Of a stretch of 39,119 nt of DNA, positions 22,413-31,337 are shown piece after piece (positions within the stretch are counted from its first letter, which is position 1; every line of letters starts with the position of its first letter). Source of the DNA: Phycisphaerales bacterium UBA3190 (lineage in GTDB: Bacteria > Planctomycetota > Phycisphaerae > Phycisphaerales > UBA1924); contig DEXG01000008.1 in the NCBI GenBank assembly GCA_002364005.1, positions 130,175 to 169,293 of the forward strand. Direction: 5' to 3'. The notes beneath the pieces are model-generated. The model did no database searches. It was not told where the DNA came from and saw only the letters and a list, made by a program, of their open reading frames with translations. A program made the translations under genes and the position numbers.

Positions 22413-25289
22413 TCAGGAGATCTGCGAGAATGCGAAGGTCCGGGCGTGGGCACCCGCTTCTTTGAGCTTGCTCAGGTCCTGCCCGGAGCCCTGGGCATTG
22501 TCCGGGCGTCCGCCGCCCTTGCCGCCCATGATCCCGGTGACCTCCCGGATCCAGTCGCCCGCCTTGAGCCCACGCTCGATCAGGGGCTTGGGCACGCTGG
22601 CCATCACCGCCACACGCCCCGAATCCTGATCGGGGCTCAGCAGCATCACCGCCTTATTGGGGCAACGCTGGGTGACGGTGTTCATCGCCGCTTCGAGGGC
22701 CTTGCGGTTGCTGCCAAGCTCCAGCGAGGCGATCACCACCTCTTCGCTCGATCCCTCGGCACTGCTGGCGATCCCCTCGGCCAGCGCGGACGCCTTCTTG
22801 GCCTGCTCGGCGGCAGCCGCCTTGGCCAGCTCCTTGAGCTGCTTCTGCACCCCAGCGAGCTTGGCCCGGATCGCGTTCTTGCGTGGCGCGGGGAGGACCG
22901 CGCCCTCGACCCGCTTGGTCAGCTCGGCGTGGGCGTTCTGCAGATGATCGCCGGGGAGCGAGGTCAGCGCGTCGGTCGCCTGTTCGATCTCGTCGGCCAG
23001 TGCGTGCGCCGCGATCGCCTCGTCGCCCGTAACCGCCGTGATGCGCCGGATCCCCTTGGCGATGCCCTCTTCGCTCAGCAACGCGAATCGCTTGGCCTGT
23101 GAGGTGGACTCGATGTGCGTGCCGCCACAGAACTCAACGGAGACGGTTTTCCACGCGTCGTTCTCGGGGTTGTTGATCAGCTGATCGACCTCCACACCGA
23201 TCGATACCACGCGGACCGGATCGGGGTACGCCTCGCCGAAGACGGCTCGCAGGCCCGAGATCGACTGCGCCTTGTCCAATGGTGCCAGATCGGCGTAGAC
23301 CGTCAGATCCTGCTCGATCTGGTGATTCACGATCTCCTCGACCTTGGCGACTTCCTCGGCACTTACAGGCTGGCTGTGCGTGAAGTCGAAGCGGAGCTTC
23401 TCATCGTTGACCAGCGAACCACGCTGGTCGGCGTCGCCATCGAGGACCTCACGCAGCGCGAAGTTGAGCACATGCGTCATGGTGTGGTTGCTGGCGACCT
23501 TGGCCCGGTGCTGGTTGTTGATGTGGCACATGACATCATCGCCCACATGCAGCTTGCCCTTGGTGATGCGCCCGATGTGCACGACATAGCCGCCGAACGA
23601 CTGCGTGTCCTCGACCTTGAAGTGCCCGCCCGACTTGAGCCCGTGCAACTCGCCATGGTCGGCGACCTGCCCGCCCATCTCGCTGTAGAAGTTGGTCTTG
23701 TCGAGCACGATCCCCACGGGCTTCATCCCCGCGGTGGTGTTGTCGGCATGCTCATCAAAGTTCCGTCCGTTCCAGATCGCCCTGATCGTGCCCTTGATGT
23801 CGCGCCCGCTGAACTTGGCATCGTCATTGGTGGGCTTGACATTCAGGTGCCCGAGCTTGGCGATCTGCTCGGCACGCAGCTCGATTTTGGAACCGCCATC
23901 ATCCTTGCGCCCGCCCTGACGCGAGCGTTCCTTGGCCTCTTCCATCGCTTTCTCGAAGCCGGCGATGTCAACCTTCAGCCCGCGTTCCTCGGCCATGATC
24001 TGCGTGAGGTCGACGGGGAAGCCGTAGGTGTCGTAGAGCTTGAAGGCATCCTCGCCGGAGATCGACTTCGATCCCAGTGCGATGTCTTCAAACATCTTGA
24101 TCCCGCGATCCAGCGTCTTCCCGAAGCTCTGCTCTTCATCGGCGATGATGTCGCGCACGCGGTCGGGGTTGTCGCGGAGTTCGGGGAACGCATCACCGAG
24201 CGATTCGACCACGGTCGGCACCAGTGCCGCGAAGAAGCCCTCGGGCGCGTTGAGCTTCTGGCGTCCGTAGCGCACGGCTCTTCGCAGGATGCGACGCAGC
24301 ACATAGCCGCGTCCCTCGTTGCCGGGCATCTGCCCGTCGGTGATCGCGATCACCAGTGTGCGAATGTGGTCGGCGATGACGCGATACGCCTCGTCGATCC
24401 CATCGGTGTCGTCGGCCCCGACCTTGCCCGCGTAGGGGCGAGCGCCGGTGAGCTTCTGGATGTGCTCAAACAACGGCATGAAGATATCGGTGTCGTAGTT
24501 GCTCAGCTTGTTCTGCAGCACCGAGACGATGCGCTCGAGCCCCATGCCGGTGTCGACATGCTTGTCGGGCAGCGGGTTGAGCTTGCCGCCCTCGACGCGG
24601 TCGAACTGGATGAACACATTGTTCCAGACCTCGAGCACATTGGGATCGTCCTGGTTCACAAGGTCCGCGGCATTGCGACCACCGATGCGGTCGTAGTGCA
24701 CCTCAGAGCACGGGCCGCACGGGCCGGTGTCGCCCATCTCCCAGAAGTTGTCCTTCATGTTCCCGGGGATGATGTGGTCCTCGGGCAGGTACTTGGCCCA
24801 GATCGCCTTGGTCTCCAGATCCGGAGGCAGGTCCTGTTCGGGGTTGCCCTCGAAGTAGGTCGCGTAGAGACGGTCGGGATCGATGCCCCAGACCTTGGTG
24901 AGCAGCTCGAACGACCAGCCGATGGCTTCTTCCTTGAAGTAGTCGCCGAAGGACCAGTTGCCCAGCATCTCAAAGAAGGTGTGGTGGTAGGTGTCCTTGC
25001 CCACATCGTCCAGGTCGTTGTGCTTGCCGCCGGCGCGGATGCACTTCTGGCTATTCACCGCCCGCTTGAGCCCATTGAGCGGCGAGGTCGGGTCGAGCGT
25101 GCCCTGGAAGATCGGCTTGTACTGGTTCATGCCCGCGTTGGCGAAGGTATCGCGCAGCGAGGGGTCGTTCATCGGGCAGGTCGTGGAGGAGGGGACGAAG
25201 GTGTGCCCACGCTCCTGGAAGAACGAGAGGAAGCTCTGGCGGACGCCCTTGGCGCTCACATCTTGGGCTGTGGATGCATTTGACGACAT
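22413..25289 (-). CDS. alaS: Alanyl-tRNA synthetase
   Basis: Charges tRNA-Ala and edits mischarged Ser/Gly. The 958-residue protein has the class II core near the N-terminus (VRQSFLSFFQERGH, SLRDTFANAGMNQYKP, HHTFFEMLGNWSFGDYFK), the motif 3 region GMGLERI, the helical tRNA-recognition domain (RGYVLRRILRRAVRYGR), the editing domain with zinc ligands HTMTH and CGGTH, and the C-Ala domain ending GGKGGGRPDNAQGSG. It is about 80 residues longer than E. coli AlaRS, from small insertions. ATG 25289 (MSSNASTAQ) is preferred over the TTG at 25319; neither has a clear Shine-Dalgarno. The spacer to the protease gene holds no other gene. Confidence 0.96.
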   Translation of the reverse strand: MSSNASTAQDVSAKGVRQSFLSFFQERGHTFVPSSTTCPMNDPSLRDTFANAGMNQYKPIFQGTLDPTSPLNGLKRAVNSQKCIRAGGKHNDLDDVGKDTYHHTFFEMLGNWSFGDYFKEEAIGWSFELLTKVWGIDPDRLYATYFEGNPEQDLPPDLETKAIWAKYLPEDHIIPGNMKDNFWEMGDTGPCGPCSEVHYDRIGGRNAADLVNQDDPNVLEVWNNVFIQFDRVEGGKLNPLPDKHVDTGMGLERIVSVLQNKLSNYDTDIFMPLFEHIQKLTGARPYAGKVGADDTDGIDEAYRVIADHIRTLVIAITDGQMPGNEGRGYVLRRILRRAVRYGRQKLNAPEGFFAALVPTVVESLGDAFPELRDNPDRVRDIIADEEQSFGKTLDRGIKMFEDIALGSKSISGEDAFKLYDTYGFPVDLTQIMAEERGLKVDIAGFEKAMEEAKERSRQGGRKDDGGSKIELRAEQIAKLGHLNVKPTNDDAKFSGRDIKGTIRAIWNGRNFDEHADNTTAGMKPVGIVLDKTNFYSEMGGQVADHGELHGLKSGGHFKVEDTQSFGGYVVHIGRITKGKLHVGDDVMCHINNQHRAKVASNHTMTHVLNFALREVLDGDADQRGSLVNDEKLRFDFTHSQPVSAEEVAKVEEIVNHQIEQDLTVYADLAPLDKAQSISGLRAVFGEAYPDPVRVVSIGVEVDQLINNPENDAWKTVSVEFCGGTHIESTSQAKRFALLSEEGIAKGIRRITAVTGDEAIAAHALADEIEQATDALTSLPGDHLQNAHAELTKRVEGAVLPAPRKNAIRAKLAGVQKQLKELAKAAAAEQAKKASALAEGIASSAEGSSEEVVIASLELGSNRKALEAAMNTVTQRCPNKAVMLLSPDQDSGRVAVMASVPKPLIERGLKAGDWIREVTGIMGGKGGGRPDNAQGSGQDLSKLKEAGAHARTFAFSQIS

Positions 25290-25512
25290 GCGGCTGTTCC
25301 CGTTCTGTTCAGGTCCCAATCAACGCCCGGTGTGCACTTTCACCCCGTGCGGGGAGATCGTAGCGGGGTCACGGTGGGGTTGCACCGCCTGATTGCGTCC
25401 GAAAAGCACGGGTTGCATCGAGTTTCACTGGCCAAACCCCACATATCGCGGTCTATTTGGGGTGCACCCGAGCGGTGTGTCTATGTGCAAGCCAAGAGCA
25501 GAAGGAGCCCCC

Positions 25513-26391
25513 ATGCGTTCAATGCCCGTGATGATGTTGCTGTTGGCCGTCGGTTCGAGCATCGCTTCGGCCGGCGTCATCCGCCACGATCGTGATGACG
25601 CGTTGTACCAGCAGCTCGGGCAGCAGTCGCAGTTCTCAGCCGTGGGGGCGCTGGGGATCAACTATACCGGCGGCGGGAGCACCACCTGCTCGGGCACGCT
25701 CATCGCCAGCCAGTGGGTGCTGACCGCGGCCCACTGCGTCGACGACGGGGTCAGCTTTGCTTCCTTCATCACCGGCAGTTCCTTCTCATTCGTTGAGGAA
25801 GTCCACATCAGCCCCGATTGGACCATGAACGATTTCCTCGGCGGCGGCGATCTGGCACTGCTCAAGCTCAGCGCCCCGGTATCCAACATCGATCCGGCAT
25901 TCCTGCACCAGGGTGGCGGGGATCTGGGGCAGGTCGGTACCGCCGTGGGATACGGTTGGACCGGCACCGGGCTCACGGGCTCACAGTCCAGCACCGGCGG
26001 CACGCTGCGGGCCGGCAACAATGTCATCGACGCGCTCGGCTCGGCCCGGGGATGGGACGATCGCATCCTGCTCACCGACTTCGACAACCCGCTGGATCCC
26101 AACGACTCGAACTACGGCAGCGACCAGCCGCTGGATCTGGAGTACTCGATCGCGCCCGGCGATTCGGGCGGGGGGCTCTTCGTCGAGTACGAGGGGCGAT
26201 GGGAACTGGCGGGCGTTACCTCGTTCATCAACTCCACCGATGGCAGCCCCAACGGGGACTACGGCGACAGCAACGGCTTCACCCGCGTCAGCGATTACAC
26301 TGGCTGGATCAACTCCATCATCCCCGCTCCGGGCACCATGCCGGTCTTCGCGGGAGGGCTGATGCTGATGTCGCGCCGTCGCCGGGCGTGA
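25513..26391 (+). CDS. Secreted trypsin-like serine protease with PEP-CTERM-like tail
   Basis: A 292-residue exported protease. A Sec signal peptide (about 1-20, ending in SIASA) is followed by a chymotrypsin-fold domain with the full triad: His74 (LTAAHC), Asp113 (GGDLALLKL) and Ser218 (APGDSGGG). The C-terminus (269-292) has the form PAPGT, hydrophobic segment, then RRRRA, the variant PEP-CTERM sorting signal common in Planctomycetota; it predicts processing by an exosortase-type enzyme and surface retention. The ATG at 25513 has AAGGAG five nucleotides upstream; the open frame before it has no signal peptide. Activity against a specific substrate cannot be read from the sequence. Confidence 0.92.
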   Translation: MRSMPVMMLLLAVGSSIASAGVIRHDRDDALYQQLGQQSQFSAVGALGINYTGGGSTTCSGTLIASQWVLTAAHCVDDGVSFASFITGSSFSFVEEVHISPDWTMNDFLGGGDLALLKLSAPVSNIDPAFLHQGGGDLGQVGTAVGYGWTGTGLTGSQSSTGGTLRAGNNVIDALGSARGWDDRILLTDFDNPLDPNDSNYGSDQPLDLEYSIAPGDSGGGLFVEYEGRWELAGVTSFINSTDGSPNGDYGDSNGFTRVSDYTGWINSIIPAPGTMPVFAGGLMLMSRRRRA

Positions 26392-26407
26392 CCCACGCCC
26401 CGGGCGG

Positions 26408-26413
26408 TATACT
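26408..26413 (+). promoter_or_regulatory. -10 element before holB
   Basis: TATACT lies 10 nt before the holB ATG and 16 bp after the protease stop. It predicts a leader of about 3 nt; no Shine-Dalgarno. Confidence 0.42.
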
Positions 26414-26423
26414 CTGATACCGC

Positions 26424-27569
26424 ATGGCCAAGAAGACCACCACACGCAAGAAAGCGCCCAAGCGCAAGACCGTCCAGGACAAACGCCCGGACATGATGCT
26501 CTACGACCCGCCCATCGGGCTCGATCGGGTTGTGGGGCAGTCCCGCGCCATCGAGGTGCTGCAGCGATCAATGCAGTCCGGGCGGCTCCACCACGCCTGG
26601 ATTTTCCACGGCCCGCAGGGCGTGGGGAAGTTCACCGCCGCGGTCTCATGGGCGGCGATGCTCCTCGATCCCTCCACCGCTCCGGATCTCAACGGCAACA
26701 TGGTCTGTGACCCTGATTCACACACGCAGCAGCTGATCCGATCCGGCACGCACCCGGACCTCTTCGTGATCCGCAAGGAGCTGACTCCGTTCGCCAAGGA
26801 CCCAACGGTTCGGAATAACAAGCAACGCAACATCCCCAAGGCGATCGTGGACGAGTACCTCGTCCAGCCCGCGGCCCTGGCGCCGACCATGAACCAGGGC
26901 TCAAAGGTTGGCAAGGTCTTCATCGTCGATGAGGCGGAGCTGATCGGGCTCGAGGGGCAGAACTCAATGCTCAAAACCCTCGAAGAGCCCGGCCCGGGCA
27001 CGCTGATCATCTTGGTGACCTCCAGCGAGGACCGCCTGCTGCCGACGATCCGATCTCGATGCCAGCGCGTGGGGTTCCTGCCGCTCGATGAGGACGCGAT
27101 GCGCCACTGGGTCAACACGCAGCAGCTCGACCTTGCCCCCGAGGCACACCACTGGTACACGCAGTACGCCGCCGGTGCACCGGGGCGATTCGCCCAAGCG
27201 GTCGAGAGCGATCTGTACCACTGGCACACGCAGATCGACCCGATGCTCTCCCGCTCCATGCAGGGCGAGCATCAGGCGGGGCTCGGTGCGCTGATGAGTT
27301 CACTCATCGAGGGCTGGGCAAGCGACTGGGTGAAGAAGGGCGACAAGCTCGGCGAGAACCGGTCGAAAGAGGCCGCGAACCAGAAGGCCGCGGGCATGAT
27401 GCTCTCACTGATCGCCCAGCGGGCCCACCCGAGTCTGAGCGATGACCGCAAACGCGAACGGGCGCTGCAAACAATCGACAGCGTCACGCGCGCCAACGAA
27501 GAGCTGACGACCAATGTATCGATGAAGATGGTGATGGAGCACCTGGTCGCCGGGATCAGCGACCACTGA
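26424..27569 (+). CDS. holB: DNA polymerase III subunit delta' (clamp loader)
   Basis: AAA+ subunit of the replicative clamp loader. After a Lys/Arg-rich N-terminus (MAKKTTTRKKAPKRK) the 381-residue protein has GQSRAIEVLQRSMQSGRLHHAW, the Walker A-like GPQGVGK, a Walker B-like VFIVDEAELI, and SRCQRVGF. These are standard for delta'/HolB, including HAWIFHGPQG. A region of about 30 residues between the Walker A and B motifs (PFAKDPTVRNNKQRNIP) matches the usual zinc-module position, but the Cys set is missing. Convergent with fliS, nine bases apart. Confidence 0.9.
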   Translation: MAKKTTTRKKAPKRKTVQDKRPDMMLYDPPIGLDRVVGQSRAIEVLQRSMQSGRLHHAWIFHGPQGVGKFTAAVSWAAMLLDPSTAPDLNGNMVCDPDSHTQQLIRSGTHPDLFVIRKELTPFAKDPTVRNNKQRNIPKAIVDEYLVQPAALAPTMNQGSKVGKVFIVDEAELIGLEGQNSMLKTLEEPGPGTLIILVTSSEDRLLPTIRSRCQRVGFLPLDEDAMRHWVNTQQLDLAPEAHHWYTQYAAGAPGRFAQAVESDLYHWHTQIDPMLSRSMQGEHQAGLGALMSSLIEGWASDWVKKGDKLGENRSKEAANQKAAGMMLSLIAQRAHPSLSDDRKRERALQTIDSVTRANEELTTNVSMKMVMEHLVAGISDH

Positions 27570-27578
27570 GCGTTGTGC

Positions 27579-28043
27579 TTACGCCTGGAAGCTGATGGAG
27601 CTGGGCTTCTCTTGTGCCTGGACGGTGCCCGGCGTGCCGGTGCTGCTCGGGGCATGCTCCCGGTCCTCGATGACGCGGTTCATCGTGAGCACCCAGGTCT
27701 CACGCTCGTACTCGAGCAATGAGATGACCTCCGCCAGGATCGCCTTGTCCTTGTTGATGCTGGCCTTGACCAGCTCGCCGTACATATAGGTGTACAGGTC
27801 CTGCACACTCTTGGCGATCTCGGGCGCGTACTCGGGCTTGATCGAGTTGAGCAGCTCAAGCACGATGTCGCGGCACTGGGAGAACCCGCTGTATGTCAGC
27901 TCGGGGTTCTTGTTTTCCATGCCGGTCATCGCCTGCTGCGCAAACTTGATGGCCCCGTCGATGAGCAGCAGGCGCAGCTCCTCGCGCGAGGCGGTCATGA
28001 CCCGGGTCCTGAGGTACGCGTTGGCAGTGTTTGTATCGTTCAT
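27579..28043 (-). CDS. fliS: Flagellar secretion chaperone FliS
   Basis: Cytoplasmic chaperone that binds flagellin and keeps it unpolymerised before export. The 154-residue protein matches FliS: ANAYLRTRVMTASREELRLLLIDGAIKFAQQA, followed by the helical core (LELLNSIKPEYAPEIAKSVQDLYTYMYGEL, split as separate helices) and DKAILAEVISLLEYERETW. A Ser/Thr/Pro tail of about 25 residues ends the protein. ATG 28043 is chosen because MNDTNTANAYLRT is the family N-terminus. It follows fliD by 62 bp on the same strand, the usual fliDS order. No flagellin gene is in the window. Confidence 0.94.
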   Translation of the reverse strand: MNDTNTANAYLRTRVMTASREELRLLLIDGAIKFAQQAMTGMENKNPELTYSGFSQCRDIVLELLNSIKPEYAPEIAKSVQDLYTYMYGELVKASINKDKAILAEVISLLEYERETWVLTMNRVIEDREHAPSSTGTPGTVQAQEKPSSISFQA

Positions 28044-28105
28044 CACGCCCGAGGTATCGGTCCTTACAGTGTGCGACTTCAGCCCGGTTGCGGGCAATTT
28101 TTCAA

Positions 28106-31006
28106 TCAGCCCAGAGCCGCGATCTGAGCAAGTGAGGAGCCCTGGGTCTGGAACGACGCGATCGCCTGCTCCATCGCCAGGAACTGTGCCTGCAACGCGG
28201 TTCGCTTGCGTTCGAGCGATTCCTGGATACTCTCGATGCGTTCTTCCTGCAATGAGATCTGCGAATCGATCGCGTTGGTCCGGTTCTGGAGCACGCCGCC
28301 GATCGTGGTCACATAGCTGTTGGCAAACTCTTCGAGCTGTCCCAGGACGCTCAGCTCTGAGAAGGTCGGCTCGTCGATCGTGTTCGGATCATCATCGTCG
28401 TTGTCATCGAGGACGCGTTGCGTGAAGAGCGCTTCGACCGAATCGGGGTCCTCGGCGTATGCCTCTCTGAACTTCTCGGAGTCGAACTCAAGCGTGCCGC
28501 CGCTGCCGACGGTGATCCCGACATCGAGCAGCTGGTTGTATGTGCCGTCGAACCCGTCGTTCTCTTTCCGCAGCGTCGAATACATCGAGTTGCGTAGGTT
28601 GAGCATGGTGCCGTCGCCCAGCAGCACGCCCTTGGTCTCGGTTTCCGAGTCGTAGCGGGTGCGAAAATCGATGCCCTCGATCACGGAGTTGAACGCGGCC
28701 ACGAACTCGCTGACCTTGCTCTCGATATTGCTCGTGTCCCGAGAGACCGTGAGCTGAACGGCCTCTTCTGATGCGGACGCCAGATTGATCGTCACGCCCT
28801 CGATCACGCCGTCGAGCGAGTTGACCGAACTGGTGAGCAGCACGCCCGATGCGGCCTCCCGTGAGCCGAAGAAGACCCGGGCGTCGTTGCCCTCATCGAG
28901 CACACTCAGCCCGAGGTCGAAGTCGCCCGAATCAATGAGGAACCGGCCCGCCTCGCCCGATCGTTCACTCGAGAGACTCAGCCGGTAGGGCGAAGCGCCC
29001 GAGCCGGTATTGACGATCGATGCCGAGACACCGATATTGGCCGCGTCGATCGCGTTGCGGATATCCTCGAGCGTCGCGTCCGCATCAAACTCGAGCACGC
29101 GTTCCTCGCTGCCCGTGATGAAGTTGTCGCCGTCGAGCCCGCTGGCGGTACCCTCGATGCCCAGCTTTGAGGCGGTGCTCCCATCGACATCGCTGATCGA
29201 GATTTCCTGCGTGCCCGAGACGCCGCCGTCTTCATCGAGCAGGCTCTCGACGATGGTGATGCCGTCGCCGTTCTCATTGATCCGTGCTTCGATGCGCAAC
29301 GAGGTGCCGTCCGATGTCGATGTCCTGTTGATCTCGTTGAGCAGATCGCCGACGGTTTTCATCGAGCTATCGATCTCGATGGTGTCGCGGTTCCCGTACG
29401 AGTCGACGATCTCGAACTCGCCCCGGCCGATGCCCTGCCCGTTATTGAGTTCACTCAGCAGCGTCGAGTTGCTGACATATCCGATCTGGAGGTTGGAGCC
29501 GTCGGTGTACCCGTCTTCGAAGGTGCCGCTGATGCCCAGCGCCGCCGCGGCATCGAACCCGTCGGTGCCCTCGATCTCGAAGGTCCCCACGCCGGTGGTG
29601 TTGTCCTCGACACGCAGCCCGGTCCCCAGGTCGTTGATCGAAACCCGAACCCCCAGCCCAGCGCCACCGGCGGATGCGTCCGCGGCGGTGTTGATCGTGT
29701 TAATGATGTCGTTGATATCATCGAGCCCGGAGACATCCACAGAGAATGACGAGCCGTCCTTGGTCGTGAAGGTGAGCATGCCATCGGTGCCGTCGAGCCC
29801 GGCACCGCCGTTGAGCGACGAGACCAGCTTGGTGTTCATGCCCGCGAAGATGCGTTGCCCGCTCGCGGTCCCGCCCGTGTAGCTCCCCGCGATGCCCAAA
29901 TCGCTGGCGGTGCTATAGGTCCGCGCGTTGTTGCCTGTGCCGACGGTCTGGTTCTCGACATCAAAGTCGCGTCCGAGCGAATCGACGATATCGATGCCGC
30001 CGGTCGTGGTGTTGATCGACGCGGTCACCTCGCCGTAGCCGGCCTCGCTGAGGGCGTCATTGATGCGTTCGATGACGCCATCGACCGTGGAGACGGCACC
30101 ATCGATGACACCGACGACGGGGTTGTCATCATCGTCGAGGATCGGATCGCCATCGTCGTCGGTCAGCTCGCCCTCGATCTCACCGATGCGGACCTTCACT
30201 TCGGTGCCATCGATCACAATCTTGAAGTCATAGATTTCGCCCGACGCGTCTCGGATCTCAACGCCCCGCCCGTCGTTGAGAGCGCCGAGCGAGGTGGTGC
30301 CGGTGAGCTCGTACACGCTGTTGCCGGTGATCGTGGTCGAAGCGCCGCTGTATGATTCGAGCCCGAACGAGCTGAGAATGCCCGCGCCACTCGCTTCGGT
30401 CAGGCTGGTCACACCCTCGAACACAAACTTGTCGTTCTCGACCCGGGCGGTGACCCCATCGATCTCATTGACCGCGTCGAGCACTTCCTGCACCGTGCCC
30501 GCTCGTGAGAGGTCGACCTGTGTGCCGTTGACCGTGATCACGCCACGCGTCACGCCGTTGCCGTTGTTGAGGTCCGCGAGACTGGTATCGTTGTCCAACC
30601 GTGCCTCGGGCGATTCGATGGTCAGCGAATCGAGCCCAATGGCCGAGGTGTCCGAATCGGCGAACCCGCGTGTGAGCAGCTGCTGCGAAGACACGAGCCG
30701 ATCGACGATGAAGTTGTAGCTGCCGGGCACCGCGCTGTTGCTCGCGCTGGCGGTCAGCACGGACTCATCGCTGCTGAGGATGCTGCTGGAGTTGAAGATG
30801 TTGTTGACCCGGAAGCTCGCCGCGGCGGTTTTGAAAGCGCTGAGGCGTGAGTTGATGTCCAGATACGCGGCCGACTGCTGGTTGAGCTGTATCACGCGTG
30901 ACTGCGCCAGGATCAGCGGTGTCGACTGCGCATTGATGAGCTGGTCGATCAGCGAGGCCGAATCGATACCCGAGAAAATACCAACACCTGTGGTGATGCC
31001 GCCCAT
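28106..31006 (-). CDS. fliD: Flagellar filament cap protein FliD, unusually long, with flagellin hook-IN-like repeats
   Basis: Caps the growing filament and inserts flagellin at the tip. FliD landmarks: N-terminal GIFSGIDSASLIDQLINAQSTP and a C-terminal helical domain (NRTNAIDSQISLQEERIESIQESL, to QFLAMEQAIASFQTQGSSL). At 966 residues it is about twice the length of E. coli/Salmonella FliD (about 470). The extra length contains at least four repeats of the hook-IN type, LN-x-G-x-G-x...V-x-D/E-hydrophobic-IN, at about residues 146-180, 243-317, 398-440 and 520-560, plus two acidic Asp-rich stretches near 282-295 and 868-873. Start ATG 31006 has AAGGAG eight nucleotides upstream. Pairs with fliS. 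Confidence 0.95.
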   Translation of the reverse strand: MGGITTGVGIFSGIDSASLIDQLINAQSTPLILAQSRVIQLNQQSAAYLDINSRLSAFKTAAASFRVNNIFNSSSILSSDESVLTASASNSAVPGSYNFIVDRLVSSQQLLTRGFADSDTSAIGLDSLTIESPEARLDNDTSLADLNNGNGVTRGVITVNGTQVDLSRAGTVQEVLDAVNEIDGVTARVENDKFVFEGVTSLTEASGAGILSSFGLESYSGASTTITGNSVYELTGTTSLGALNDGRGVEIRDASGEIYDFKIVIDGTEVKVRIGEIEGELTDDDGDPILDDDDNPVVGVIDGAVSTVDGVIERINDALSEAGYGEVTASINTTTGGIDIVDSLGRDFDVENQTVGTGNNARTYSTASDLGIAGSYTGGTASGQRIFAGMNTKLVSSLNGGAGLDGTDGMLTFTTKDGSSFSVDVSGLDDINDIINTINTAADASAGGAGLGVRVSINDLGTGLRVEDNTTGVGTFEIEGTDGFDAAAALGISGTFEDGYTDGSNLQIGYVSNSTLLSELNNGQGIGRGEFEIVDSYGNRDTIEIDSSMKTVGDLLNEINRTSTSDGTSLRIEARINENGDGITIVESLLDEDGGVSGTQEISISDVDGSTASKLGIEGTASGLDGDNFITGSEERVLEFDADATLEDIRNAIDAANIGVSASIVNTGSGASPYRLSLSSERSGEAGRFLIDSGDFDLGLSVLDEGNDARVFFGSREAASGVLLTSSVNSLDGVIEGVTINLASASEEAVQLTVSRDTSNIESKVSEFVAAFNSVIEGIDFRTRYDSETETKGVLLGDGTMLNLRNSMYSTLRKENDGFDGTYNQLLDVGITVGSGGTLEFDSEKFREAYAEDPDSVEALFTQRVLDDNDDDDPNTIDEPTFSELSVLGQLEEFANSYVTTIGGVLQNRTNAIDSQISLQEERIESIQESLERKRTALQAQFLAMEQAIASFQTQGSSLAQIAALG

Positions 31007-31231
31007 GTTTTCGCTCCTTGCGATCCATGACCGCTGTGCCAATCGGGCACAGCGATGACACGATGCCCGCCTTCCACGGCGACGCATCGCTCCAAACCCA
31101 ATATCGGGCAGACTTTGGGGGCTTCTGGACCATCACGCCACGAATTCGCATCAGCAGAATCTCACAGGCCAGATCTGCCGACCAAACGCGCAGTGGGAGG
31201 CCTGGATCGCCCCAAGACGCGCAGCATCTGC

Positions 31232-31246
31232 GCAACATTTGTGCCC
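31232..31246 (-). promoter_or_regulatory. Sigma-54-like promoter candidate upstream of fliD
   Basis: On the minus strand GGGCAC-AAATG-TTGC has GG and GC separated by ten bases, as in the -24/-12 consensus (TGGCAC-N5-TTGC). Transcription would start near 31220 and give a leader of about 210 nt before fliD. It is the only such match I found in this 331-bp gene-free region (31007-31337), in which I see no gene. Confidence 0.35.
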
Positions 31247-31322
31247 GGCCTTTCTCGGGTCTCACGCTGATTTAGATTGATCCCATGCACGCAACAGCCG
31301 ATCTCAGCGTGTATCAGCCGCG

Positions 31323-31328
31323 TACACT
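31323..31328 (+). promoter_or_regulatory. -10 element before the hypothetical membrane protein gene
   Basis: TACACT lies 9 nt before the ATG at 31338. GGGAG between them may act as a Shine-Dalgarno in a very short leader. Confidence 0.35.
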
Positions 31329-31337
31329 GGGAGTCAT

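Noticed and set aside
23115..25283. Open frame of 722 codons antisense to alaS
   Set aside because: It mirrors the codon structure of alaS; the translation is low-complexity rich in Asp, Val, Leu, His and Gly without domain motifs, as expected of a GC-rich shadow frame.
31085..31125. Sigma-28-like -35/-10 pieces (CAAAGTCT and CCGATAT) upstream of fliD
   Set aside because: The two pieces are almost adjacent in place of being about 11 bp apart, so they cannot form a promoter.
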